The notes below the pieces were generated by a model. It ran no database searches. It saw only the letters and a list, made by a program, of their open reading frames with translations, and had not been told where the DNA came from. Shown here in pieces: positions 48,096 through 58,943 of a stretch of 64,000 nucleotides of DNA (position 1 is the first letter of the stretch; every line of letters begins with the position of its first letter). The stretch is taken from NCBI GenBank assembly GCA_003290165.1, contig QNQO01005816.1, positions 62,001-126,000 of the forward strand, given 5' to 3'. The translations under genes were made by a program, and so were the position numbers. This DNA is from Berberis thunbergii. Taxonomy: Eukaryota > Streptophyta > Magnoliopsida > Ranunculales > Berberidaceae.

Positions 48096-48380
48096 ATCGC
48101 TTGCAGATTGAAGGAATCAGATAATGCAGATAAGTTTTTTTGACACGATGATGATGCATTGTAAATGGCGTAGTTTATGTTGTACAGGGTGCAAAAGTTA
48201 CTTGCAGATTGAAGGAATCATATAATGTGTAAGTTTCTCATGCAGGACAAACATTCGAAGAAGCTAAAAAGTTGGTTGAGCAAAGCTTTGGGAACTATGT
48301 TGGAAGCAATGTAATGGTGGCAACAAAAGAGGAGTTGAGTAAAATACACTACGGGCTCGTGATTGTTCATTTTAAGGTAA
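48096..48380 (+). pseudogene. captured ISE2/DExH15 RNA helicase fragment
   Basis: The clearest exon (about 48245-48380) reads GQTFEEAKKLVEQSFGNYVG then SNVMVATKEELSKI. This matches the region after the helicase core of chloroplast DExH-box helicase ISE2 (RTLEEARKLVEQSFGNYV). Upstream, GAKVTCRLKES (about 48189-48225) belongs to the preceding exon. An additional near-copy of the RLKES coding segment sits at about 48100-48135. No helicase motif is present. Confidence 0.7.
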
Positions 48381-48846
48381 ATTGCCCCCTTCTTTCATGG
48401 AGTCTACCCTCTGAATAAAAAAGGAGGAAAAGGCTTATGAATTAATTCATTTGATCGTATATGCAGGATCACAAGGACAGGAAGCACAACTGTAGAACCT
48501 GCTGCTCATGTCCATGCTTCCTAAGAATGATGCATATGAAAGGGACTGCATTTTGGAGGTGAGAGCAGGTAATACATGAGCATCTTCTTTTCTATCTTAA
48601 TTTATAAAAAACAAACTTCTTAAGGACGCGCGTATGTGGTACGCAAAAATGGAGTCTCAATAATGTGTTTGTGTTTGTTTGAGATCATTCTTAGGTTTGG
48701 ATTTGGTTGATGGGAAAAAAACTTATTATAAAATAGTTTTGATGGGAGTTTTTTTTTTATTTATTGGCATCCTTGAAGAAACTAATCACTAGAGTTTTGG
48801 TATAGATTATAAGATCAAGCATAATAATTTGTAGATAACAACTTCA
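48381..48846. other. no gene seen
   Basis: AT-rich linker between the helicase and serpin fragments. One short exon-like phrase at about 48470-48560 cannot be assigned. Confidence 0.4.
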
Positions 48847-49631
48847 GGCACTGATGGTTGGTCTGTTGAATCCAGGAGAAAGTTCTCAGCACTGATTTCT
48901 GTCTCCAAATTGCGAAAATAATTGGATTGGAGAATGTCAAAGAGGGTTTGAATTTTGTGCTCTCTCCCATATCAATCCATATTTTCTTAAGCATGGTTTC
49001 TGCTGGATTAGCAGGTAAAACATTAAATGAATTGCTTTAGTTTCTCAAGTCTAAAACCATCGATGATCTCAATGAACTGTCTTCCCGGATTGTTACACTT
49101 ATGGCACCTGATGGCAAGGGAGGACCTGCTATTTCTTTTGCTAATAGCACTTGGGTTGATAGGCGTTTCACTCTTAAGCCTAATTTTAGAGAGATTATAT
49201 CCATCACATATGGAGGTGAAGCCAAAGAAATAGACTTCCATTCTGAGGTAGGCTTTGTTGCCGAGCTAATATCAGCCTGAAAAAATATATATTTCATAGA
49301 AGTACTATATATTGCAACCAAACTCTTAACAAAAGAAGGAAATTTGTCTAATGATTGTCAAGTTGATAGATTATTTCTTCTGTCCCTGTAGGGTGCAGCA
49401 AAGGAAGTGAACTCATGGGTGGACAGTAAAACAAATGGGCTCATCAAAGAGGTTCTCCAACCTGGGTCTGTCGACAAAAGAACTATGCTTATACTTGTAA
49501 ATGCACTCTATTTCAAAGGAGACTGGAGCAGACCATTTGAAGCAGCTAACACCAAAGACAGATCATTTCACTTACAAAATGGTAAAACAATTCAAGTGCC
49601 CTTTATGATAGAGGGTGATAGAGGTTTCTGA
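48847..49631 (+). pseudogene. captured plant serpin (serpin-ZX-like) exons
   Basis: Exon block 48880-49247 reads LQIAKIIGLENVKEGFNFV and LSPISIHIFLSMVSAG. A TAG within LNELL*FLKS follows, then SKTIDDLNELSSRIVTLMAP and ISFANSTWVDRRFTLKP. The second exon (49393-49631) reads [20 protein letters not shown] then [15 protein letters not shown] and ends at VPFM plus a few residues. These are the N-terminal and breach regions of plant serpins, protease inhibitors. The reactive-centre loop and C-terminal half are missing, so it cannot inhibit. The stop near 49037 breaks it further. Confidence 0.88.
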
Positions 49632-49928
49632 TTGTATTTTCTTGTCCAGATTGAGACAGGGAAACTTCTGGCCTACTTAGTGGAAGCAGAAATCAACAAG
49701 CGATTGGTAAATTATTACCCCTCCATTCCTTGATATATAGTTGTGGCCACATCTGTTATCATATTTTAGCAGCATGCTTGAATGGTTACATGGCAACTGT
49801 GACCAACTTGAAAAATCCATCAAACAAATGGTGTTGTGGTGCTGCTTCTATGGGTTATGTGCACCATTGACAAAGGTGGCAAGCTAACTACCTCTGGAAA
49901 AAAAATTTGTTGGATAATTCCTAGTAGG
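49632..49928. other. no gene seen
   Basis: Serpin-derived or unrelated decayed sequence up to the nested CACTA. Confidence 0.4.
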
Positions 49929-49949
49929 TCACACTACACCAAAAATAGC

Positions 49950-50345
49950 CATTAGCAACGGTTTGAAACTGTGGGGGTAACCCATTGTCACGGCTTAGAG
50001 CTGTGGGCAGTAGAGGCGTCGCGAAATTCCTTTTAACGGCTATAAACCGTTGCTAAATATTTTAGCAACGGTTTTTTGCTCGAAGAGGCGTGATAATTTT
50101 CTGCATGTAGCCACGGTTATAAGCCGTTGCTAAAATAGTAGCCACAGTTATTAGTCGTTGCAATATGGTGACGGTTTAAAACCGTGGCTACTATGATGGC
50201 CACGGTCATAAGCTGTGGCAATGATGTTGACCAAGCCGTTGCAAGCGTGTCACCCACGGTTTTAAACCGTGGCAATCATGATGGACATGGTTATAAGCCG
50301 TGGCAATGATGATGAGCACGGTTTAATTAAGCCGTTGCGCAAGAA
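49950..50345. repeat. subterminal repeats of the nested CACTA (one end)
   Basis: About fifteen AACGGTTT/CCACGGTTATAAGCCGTGG-type palindromic units occur in AT-rich spacer. Confidence 0.85.
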
Positions 50346-50757
50346 TCACCTGTTGCAGTTCTTCTGACAAGGATCAATGCATAAATGAGACTGACCTGAC
50401 AGGAATTATCAATGTAGATCAGAGAATGGTCAAGAAATAATTTTGAATTGACACTAGATCAAGCTGAATTGATAGAAGAAATAAGAACAGATTGCATGTA
50501 TTTATAGAAATTGTAAACAATTTGAGATGTTCATCAGTCTTCCTATGAGCAGAGCTCAATGTACAAAGTGTTTACAAAATGAATGAATGCTTGTTTCTCA
50601 TATTACTTTATAGACATTGTTAACACAACACTACAATGTATCTAACAGACTTTGTATATAGCACCTAACAGACTTTGTAACACCTAACAGAACACCTAAC
50701 AGCTCCTCGCACTTGCAGCTCCAACCCGCACTCGCACTGCCAATTGGGAGCTTAGCT

Positions 50758-52050
50758 CTACCTGTTTGTGCTGCTTCTAGAAGAATATCTTCCTGAGTCA
50801 TTCTCTTCTCCTCGCCTTCTTTCTTTCTTTTTATTGGCTGAGTAATTTAAAAAAACAGTGGTAAAAAAACATTTGGAAGATGTATCTCACCAATGTCAGA
50901 CAGTGCCTTCTCTAACTTAAATAGGTAGTCTCTATTGTTCCCACATGGACCAAAAGCAATGGCAATTTGTCTGAAAAGATCACGGCGAATCAGATGCTGA
51001 AAACCCGAGATCAGAATAAACAATCTAAGGTATATACTAATTCATAACTTACCTAGCCATTTCGTCCAATGGAGCAGGCCCTAAATAGTACTTGTTTGAT
51101 ACCTTGTTCGGAGTGGATTTGAATACCATCACTCCTGTTACATCCGGTTCTAGGGCATCTTCATCCTGAATTTAGGAAAATCAGCTCCGAACAAGTACTT
51201 CATAAATCAATCAAAGAGTGAATTTGCAACTACATACAAACTAAAGACATTGCTCACCTTGTAAAAGTTCACAACAGTCTTTTGGTCATAGTCACATTCC
51301 CTTCTCTCCAAATACTACAAAAGCAAAAACCAAAAATATAAGTTCGACTTCTAACAAAAATTAATCTAAATGGATGCTGCTAAGGTGTATATGAAGATAA
51401 ATACCTCCATAGCTAATCTTTCTTTTTCAGGCCCTCCAGTGACACTGAATGCAGCACCCCACTGAAATAATAAAGATTATAAGCAAAGTCAATAGCAGTA
51501 AACAAGTAGATGCCTTCAATCTGCAGTTATTTAGTCATACTGTGATAGTGCTTAATACTTTGACATCAAATGAGATCATTTTGGGGGAAACTAGTTCTTT
51601 CCAAAACTTCCCAACAAATAGGTTGAAAAAAGTCAACAGGTTAGGTCATTGGTTTCTCTCAAATAATGTTAGCATTTCAAATTAAGTAGATGTCAAGATT
51701 CATAAACACATTCAAAAGTTCAAATTCACTTACGCAAATTGACCCTTTGTTGGCCTCCAAAGTACAAGTTCTGGCTGGATGTTCAGGGTTACCTCTATGA
51801 TCAATGCAAGCTGAAACATGTATAAATTGGAAAAAAATGTAACCAATAACTCTCTTCAAAAAAATCCCCAAGAGTATATCTGATCTTATGATATGAAATG
51901 AAAAACATTAATTGACAACTTGAAATCATATATCAACTTACCAAGATCAAAAACACGTTTGTAATCCTTAATGTAGCCTATGATTTTCTCATCGAAATCA
52001 AATCCTGGGTTCCACGCCAATGAACCATAGCAAAAAACCCACAAAACCAT
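50758..52050 (-). CDS. ChaC-type gamma-glutamylcyclotransferase chimera with SWC2 exon (captured, open frame)
   Basis: Six exons with GT-AG borders are readable on the minus strand: 52050-51942, 51810-51734, 51461-51405, 51314-51258, 51165-51053 and 50970-50891. They encode 164 codons without a stop. The start is [19 protein letters not shown]. Family marks are the YGSL motif, [40 protein letters not shown], the YLERRE motif with the catalytic Glu, and [29 protein letters not shown] ends the match. The family degrades glutathione to 5-oxoproline and Cys-Gly in the cytosol. The native C-terminal exon is missing. The next acceptor belongs to an SWC2 exon, which in this phase adds 26 codons to a TAG at 50760-50758. 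The chimera would be about 190 residues, near the normal 180-190. Expression is unknown. Confidence 0.7.
50762..50837 (-). pseudogene. captured SWC2/YL1 (SWR1 complex) exon
   Basis: In its own frame this 76-nt exon, with AG acceptor and GT donor, reads [20 protein letters not shown]. That is the conserved YL1 segment of the SWR1-complex subunit that handles histone H2A.Z. Only this exon is present. After the gamma-glutamylcyclotransferase exons it would be read in a different frame. Confidence 0.75.
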
Positions 52051-53330
52051 GATGTTTATATGCCTGCTGAGATGTAAAAGCTCCAGTTAACATTGTATCC
52101 AACAATTCTAATAAAATCACAAACTCCAAAACTCAACAAAAGCAGGAAGATGAGAGTATCCTCACAAAGAATCCTTTTGGCAAATTTTGCTTTTATTTTC
52201 ATACATAAGATATATACTATAGGATGATGTATTCACTATAAAATAAAACTTACTAACATAATCATCATCATTAATGAAAGAATCATGTCCCACAAGTGTA
52301 TCTACCTAGGGTCATCTCCTAAATCTCATAGATCTAAAAATGCAAAACCTAATCCTATTAAGAGTGATATTTATTTATCTACAAAAAGAGTTTTATTTCT
52401 ACTTTGAGAAGCTTTAATCAGACCCATTTATCTAAACTATAATCTAGCTAGCTCTGACATCAAGGAGATGAAAAGTTCCAGAAGACAAACCTATTAATGA
52501 TAATCATTTCCTAGAACTGGAGGGGAAGTTACAGCAATGTCACTTGTTGGGTGTACATCATCTCCTTGGCTTCATATTCCAGTATCTCCAAAGCAGCTCT
52601 GATTTTGGAAGAGCAATACATATTCTGCATAACCAATGATTTATCTGCAAATTCAAATGAACTCGTAAACCAAAGATGTTAACATTACATACTCAAAAAT
52701 ATATTACACAGATGCATGCAGGTTACATATGCACTGCAAGATGCTAAAAATTATGCTTTAATGACAAGAAGGACCTCCTTGTCTATCTTGCAGCTCTTGC
52801 TTCAGAGTGTTACTACCATATACACACACAAATGGATGTTTATGCATATTTGTGTCGAACTATGTACTCAATATACCATTACTCAGTTTCCATAGTAATA
52901 TAAAAATAGCAAAAAATAGGGTATACATCTCTGTTTCATATACTCAAAAATCATCCCAAATCCACCCTATAATATTCTTGTTCCTATAATAATCTGGTGC
53001 TTTGCAACTGAAAATTAATCATACCCTTGTAACAAATGAAAATTCTTCTCATAATATTCTTCTTCCTATACTCAAAAAACTATAAGCAACTATTTTTACA
53101 GTGAATGTGCTCAAATTCCCTTCTCAGCTACTTATAATTCGTTCTATATAGTTGAATCAAACCTTCATGCTCTAGGGAAATATTTTTTGCTGATGCATGC
53201 TTTACTATTTTCAAAGTTTCTGTTATATTCTTGTTAAATTCTTGTTAAACGAAGCTTGGTAGTGGAACCACTAAACTTGAAAAAGGAAAGGGATCAAAAT
53301 GAAATTATGGAGAACTGGAAACTGTAACAT
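52051..53330. other. nested CACTA interior, mostly non-coding
   Basis: Upstream of the cyclotransferase start, so a possible promoter region. A minus-strand exon-like block at about 52523-52650 reads ADKSLVMQNMYCSSKIRAAL and EILEYEAKEMMYTQQ. I cannot assign it. The rest is AT-rich. Confidence 0.4.
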
Positions 53331-53334
53331 ACTC

Positions 53335-55073
53335 ATTGTCAACTAGCCAATGTAACATTCCTGCAGTTATTCCCTTTGTTATTGAGAAAACAGAAAAAAA
53401 GCTATCTGGCTGAACAGGACGAGGATCATATTTTCCAAGCACGCCAGCAGCAGTATCTATAATAACCTTTCCATCTTTATACGCACATACCTAAAAATAG
53501 AAAAGAAAAGAAAGACTTAGCCAGATTGAACAATGAACAATACAGAGATCATAGTAGTAAATCTTCAGATATTTCCAAAACAGAAAAATATTAGTTCCTT
53601 GTTGTGCATACTCTCACAGAGAAAATTGCTTGGTCCTTAAACATTTCAATGGAGCTACGGTTCATATGCAACTTTTCATTTTGTTTTAAGCATTTCTATT
53701 TTCTAATTAATAAAAATTGGTTTAGACTAAATAATCATAATCGTAGTGGAAATTTTAGTGAGCATTTCAACAAGATCAACATTTTAGATGAAATGAGTAT
53801 TCAGGTTCTGGAAAAAAAAAGAGCAATAAAAAACATATAAATAAATTATTGGCATACATGCAAGCGAGTTATACAAATAGTCATTCATTATCAAAAGAGA
53901 ACGTCATCTTCACTTCTACCTTAAGCATACAAGGAAATACCTATAAATATTATAAAAATGAAAGTGGTGCTATCAATGGTATTTTAAAAAAATCGGATGT
54001 ACTAGTAAACTATTAGGCTACATGTAAAGAACTACATAGTTCCTAGGCTATATTGAAATGCCATAAATTAATTTCAGTTCCCTGCATAAAAGTTACTGGT
54101 TTTTTTCCGCATAAAATTTGGGATTATTTCCTTCACGCAAAAGAATTCTCCAAAATTGTTTGTCTAATTATGCTGTTGTGAAAAATAGCTTCACAACAAA
54201 ATCTGAACCTGGATTCCAAGTATTTTGTCATCCTCCCCTAGCTTAATAAGAAGTTGTCTCAGCTTTGCCTCAACATCAGAGCGAACAGGTGTTTCGTAGA
54301 TCCATTGTGAATTTCCAGTTGGCCCCTTCTGAATAATCCTGAAAGATGTGGAAGATATAATAATGCATACATATGACCTAAATCAATAGAATGCAATATA
54401 AAAGAAAACCAAACCTAGTATAACAGACTCAACAAATGGCCTCATAATACCCAAGTATACTATCCGCACATTTAGTGTTGATGATATCCTTGAAAGGCAT
54501 AAGTTGATAACCAATCAAAATAAGCAGAGTGGTTCATAAAAAAGGTGTGACTCTTTCATGTGTTGATTGCATACCTCTAAGAAGATGCAGAGCCCAGACA
54601 AATATAACAGCGTCACCTGGAAAAACATCAACCTAGAAAATACAAATGTTGATCAATTGGATGAGATGACACGCCATTTCTAGCATACCTATATCATGTC
54701 AGGCCAAGGAATGATTTAGATACAATACGAGTATAAGTGAACTTACAGGATTGAACCGTGAAACCTCTTTTTTGTTTAGTTTCATCTTTTCTTGAAACGT
54801 TTCCATGCTCTGTGCTCTTTGTTCTGTCAATGATTTCACGTTTTCCTTCACAGAACAAAAGAATCAGCACAGATTAAATATGACTAAATGATAATGATTA
54901 TGATGATGAATAATTTTTTAAAAAGAAAACTATGCATCCCTTACAAGGGCTTCATGAGCCGGTGTTGAAGCACGAAAGAATACATTTGTGACCATCATAG
55001 CATGCTCTGGCACATCTAGGCGCAACTTGAGTCCCATCTCTGAAAATGCAGACAATAGTGCCACATGGTCTCC
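53335..55073 (-). pseudogene. captured ABC1K kinase/beta-lactamase fusion gene (At5g24810-like), internal exons
   Basis: Minus-strand exons, 5' to 3', are as follows. 55073-54945 reads GDHVALLSAFSEMGLKLRLD. 54845-54747 reads TEQRAQSMETFQEKMKLNKK. 54635-54576 reads VFPGDAVIFVWALHLLRG. 54500-54416 reads NVRIVYLGIMRPF. 54341-54205 reads GPTGNSQWIYETPVRSDVEA. 53492-53335 reads SVFSITKGITAGMLHWLVDN. The order matches the plant protein joining an ABC1 kinase-like domain to a beta-lactamase/esterase domain. The SITK motif is the SxxK serine-lysine of the lactamase fold. Most borders keep GT-AG. The start of the ABC1 domain and most of the lactamase domain are missing, and short exons may be misjoined, so it is a fragment. 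Confidence 0.8.
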
Positions 55074-55544
55074 CTGAAACAGTGACATCATACAAACTAG
55101 TAATGTATATACGTTTCAAGACATGATAGACAAACTAGTAATGTATATATGCAGGAGAATACACAAATAGTTTTGATCGGAATTTTTCAGCTGAGCTAAA
55201 AGAAAGGTTTTTTGGATATACTTAAGGTGCATGCAGAGAGACATAATGGAGGCAACTCTCATAACAAATCAAACATCAAATTTCTTTTACTCCACCAGGT
55301 TTTGATTATAAGAAAGACTACACTATATTTCTGTAAGAAGTAGATGACTTAACTTTATTCATTCTAGATGTTTATTCATTCAAGATCTTAACTACCTGGC
55401 TGCAGATATGGGTCTACTTCACAAAAGTTGGTGATTGCAGAATAAATATTTACCAATGGATGAAGAGCTTGGCACCGAGGACATGAAACCCGATGAGAGA
55501 TGAGTGTTGATTTTGGTCACTTTGAAGCTATGGGTACAGGAACG
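55074..55544. other. nested CACTA interior, intron-like
   Basis: AT-rich. One ~25-bp phrase (ACAAACTAGTAATGTATATA) is duplicated at about 55085 and 55130. No exon is assignable. Confidence 0.4.
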
Positions 55545-56664
55545 TTAAGATGCAAAATAATTGTCACTGCTACTTTCACTTGTACCTGCAAATAAAACCT
55601 TACATGAGCAATGAACTTTTATCTCACAAAGCACATAGATCAAATGCAATGAACTTTCGCTTGGATATACTTCTTTCTCTTTCTTACCACGGTGTCCACC
55701 CTGCAATTTTTCAGTGTCCACGTACTTAATGACCATAGACAAACTCCCCACCAACAAGGAATATGATTCAGTTAATGCATCTGCAAAAGCGATGATAAAA
55801 CAAACATGTTCTTTGTCATCGCTTTCGTCCTCCATCTCTTGAGCAGCTTCCAGCCTACGATGCTTCTTTCGTGGCAAGTTTTTCTACATCAAAGTAGTGC
55901 CTCCACATAATCAACATTTATGTCGTAACAAGCATCCAGAAATGAAACAAACTAGAGGGAAAAATTCTGAAACCTCTCGCTCCCGCTTTCTCTTTTCTTT
56001 CATTTTGAGATCTTCCGCTTGCTGGGCACTGATCACTTCCTTCCCCATTCTGTTGTTTCCAACAGAGGCCTGTAAAAAGAAAATGCACATCTTCATTATA
56101 CAAGAACATGAACACTTAGTAAAACATATTAGAGTTCATAGACTAACACACTATTCAGTATGGGTGATTCTCAGATTATTATTTGACTCCCCTTGATATC
56201 TTAAATATAGGAGCAGCTGTAGCCGTGCACACTAGTGAGGAATAAAAAGAACCAAAAGATAATTTTGTCTCCACAAAATAAACCAACTTGCAAAGTTGGA
56301 CACAAAGGAATGGGCCAAAAGATTTGCAAGAGACAGAACTTCGAAAATTATTTGTGTATCAAAGTTTTTACATTAGCCCACTAATAAAACGAACCTTTGT
56401 TGCCTCCATTTCAACTTTTCTTAGAGCTCTCTCTTCCCTGCAAACAGATGGAACTTTAATTTTCAAATAACACCTAAAAAAAAACTCACAAGTAGAGAAA
56501 ATGCAGTTATGAGACAATAATAACCTTTCTTCCTCAAGAACAACAGAAACTTGATCTTCCATTTGTTCAATTGTCTGACACCACTTGGTTACAAACAGCA
56601 GAAACTCTAATCTGAAATATAACAAACAAATATTAGCCAGAGCTCTGTAATAACTCACAATCAA
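55545..56664 (-). pseudogene. captured exons of an unrecognised charged protein
   Basis: Minus-strand exon-like pieces occur in order. They are LEFLLFVTKWCQTIEQMEDQ with VSVVLEEER (about 56615-56525), EERALRKVEMEATK (about 56437-56395), GNNRMGKEVISAQQAEDLKM and KEKRKREREVS (about 56065-55970), then PRKKHRRLEAAQEMEDESDD (about 55877-55815). The text is rich in Lys, Glu and Arg, and coiled-coil-like with a nuclear-localisation-like PRKKHRR. I cannot name the family. It lies between the F-box exon and the ABC1K exons on the same strand, so it may continue the F-box gene or be a separate capture. Confidence 0.45.
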
Positions 56665-56719
56665 TCACAGTAGACAACATAGTTTTTAGTTTGGAAAAGA
56701 AAAAATCATCATAATACCT

Positions 56720-56961
56720 ACCAATAAGTCTTCTGGTAGCCTCTCCAACATTGACATGTCCGAGCTCCTCCTCGCACGACATGGCTTCTTCAATGGAGTT
56801 TTAGAAGGGGAGTAGAGACACAATGGTTCCACTAGCTTCCTCCCCATTGATCCCATGTGCCTAACTACGCCATATACTTTTTTTCCTTCATCAATATCAA
56901 AATCCATCATCTTATTAGGGCAAGTTATTGACAATGCCATTCTTTCTTCTTTAAACTCCAA
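56720..56961 (-). pseudogene. captured F-box protein first exon (FBS4/SKIP27-like)
   Basis: The open reading from an ATG at 56961 (or MALSITCPNKMMD at 56937) has KKVYGVVRHMGSMGRKLVEP, LYSPSKTPLKKPCRARRSSD and the F-box start MLERLPEDLLVGI. It stops matching there, where the family has LLVRILCGVNHDDLKQLF. The long N-terminal part recalls F-box protein At4g35930 (FBS4). F-box proteins link substrates to SKP1-cullin ubiquitin ligases. Only the N-terminal part is here. The exon is intact up to the break. Confidence 0.7.
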
Positions 56962-58140
56962 GCTTAGATCTGTATCATTGGATAAAGTACTTGGAAGTTA
57001 ATAACAACATACAAAAAGCCCCAATTTCACATAAACATCCAATCATTTTTTTTATCATGAAGTTGAACAATAGCCAAAACCAAATCAAATCCCTCAACCA
57101 TGCAAACCCTAAATTTCTCAACTAAGATAACCTGCAAATCAAACTATTCAAAACCCTAATTTACACAAGTAAAAAAGCAAACAATTGTTAAACCCAACTG
57201 AAACAAAATCCTCAAAACCTCAACCTTCAAAGACACCAAATCTCTACATTGAAAACCCGTAAAACCAACTATGAAATAAACATATCACCTCATTGTGCTA
57301 AACACAAACAACAGACAACCAAATAGTCCATTTCAAAACACTGAAACAAATCAACAACCATATGTACTGAACCCCAAATGAACAAACCCCTCAAAACCCG
57401 AAGCTTCTCAACCACCAAAATCCCCAAATCTGATAGTCTTCCTTCCAAAATCCCAACTTTCTGCAGAATGAACAAAACCCCACCATTTTTAACTCGTCAA
57501 TAACCACGAGTCTGAAACCCCATTAATTCAAAATCGCTACACCCATCAAGACCCAAAGCTTCCTAACCACTGAAATCCCCAAATCTGACCTTCAAAATCT
57601 CAACTTTCCGCATAGTGAACAAAACCCCAACATCTCTAACTCATCAATAACCACAAATTTGAAACCCCATTAATTCAAAATCAATAAACTCATCAAAACC
57701 CAAACCTTCCTAATCACTTAAACCCAAATCTGACTAACATCCCTTCAAACTTGAAACACATAAAAATCAGAAATTGAATAATACCCAACATTTCTAACCA
57801 CAAATCCAAACACCCCCTTGCTTCAAAACCCCGGACACTTCATCTACCAATCAAACTAAACGAATCAAACTAAACGAATCAAACAACCAGAACAATAAAC
57901 AAACATTCTTTATTTGTTACCTGATGAAGAACAAAACTTTCTCCTTACTCTTTCCTTGCGAACTCACTTACGAAACTCACCTCGCCAGCTTGAACAAAAC
58001 ACTTCGCGAAACTCACGAACACTTGAACAAAACACCTCGCCAGCTTCTTGTGTTCAATTCTTTTCAGCAAAGCGCGAAATTGCTCCCTCCAAAGTGCGAA
58101 ACAAATTTTCGCCAAAGCACGAAACTCACGTGAAAACCAA
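56962..58140. other. nested CACTA interior, low-complexity C/A-rich block
   Basis: At 57100-57850 imperfect repeats of phrases such as AACCCCATTAATTCAAAATC, CAAAACCC and TCTGA recur at roughly 120-160-bp spacing. Nothing coding is evident. 57940-58140 is GCGAAA-rich and matches, inverted, the leader region at 39130-39250. Confidence 0.5.
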
Positions 58141-58425
58141 AAGCTTATAGCAACGGTTTTAAACCGTTGGCAGTTAGCCACAATTTTTTGCCGTGGCAAC
58201 CCTTTTTTAGCCACGGTATTAAACCGTTGGCCGTTATATCCACTGTTTTAAACCGCTGGAAGTTAGCCACGGTTTTAAACTGCGGCAGTTAGCCACGGTT
58301 TTTGGCCGTGACAATCCTTTTTTAAGCCACGGTTTTAAACCGTTGGCCATTATAGCCAAGGTTTTTGGCCGTGGCAAATTAACCAACGGTTTAGAGCCGT
58401 GGCCACTTCCCCGTAGCTAAACAAG
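58141..58425. repeat. subterminal repeats of the nested CACTA (other end)
   Basis: At least eight GCCACGGTTTTAAACCGTTGGC-type units, matching in reverse the left subterminal block of the host CACTA. Confidence 0.85.
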
Positions 58426-58943
58426 CCTTTTGGTGTAGTGTCATAGAACTATTTTTCTTGATATGGACAATGGTCTGAGTTAAATGCATGCATATTGCTA
58501 TTTACTATAATATCACTTTAACAAATCTATCTTTTAAAATCTGCAAAGAAATCTTTTTTTCAATAATGCAAGAATCCCGACATTCTAACTTGATAAAATA
58601 ACAATTAATAATTTGCTGTAGATGGTTTCCATTATATCCACAGGCAGGAAGAGTTGTTTTATTTATCTATTTATTTATTTAAAGTCTCTAGTTATCCCCT
58701 CTAATGGGATATTGACATATTGTAATGACAAATATCACGAGTTTTTAACTTCGTTGATCAATTTCAACTACGAGGTCCTTTACTCTGCCCGTGTGATTCG
58801 GAATCTAAGAAGCTGTCCGGATTGAAAAAAACATTTCAATGTAAAACAATGGAAAAATAGAGAAGGGAGCACTTGGGCTTGAAGATGTCCTGTTTTTTCT
58901 TCAAGTTTTTGGCCTTTTAATGAACTTCTTTGTTGAGATGCAG

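Larger units (their letters stand above)
49932..58440 (-). mobile_element. nested CACTA element, reverse orientation (8509 bp)
   Basis: It has CACTACACCAAAAATAGCC on the left and CCTTTTGGTGTAGTG on the right, with TCA on both sides (49929-49931 and 58441-58443). Its left end matches the inverted right end of the host CACTA (63410-63502). Its right end matches the inverted left end of the host (38854-38960). It is therefore the same family inserted backwards. It has no transposase; its cargo is exons of at least four host genes, most of them on the minus strand. Confidence 0.92.

Noticed and set aside
57100..57850. CRISPR-like array in the C/A-rich repeats
   Set aside because: The repeats are imperfect and irregularly spaced, there are no cas genes, and the DNA is plant nuclear.
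38854..58440. A single CACTA from 38854 to 58440 based on best-matching ends
   Set aside because: The flanking triplets do not match (GAA versus TCA), while pairing with 63502 and 49932 gives exact duplications and restores the histidinol dehydrogenase exon.
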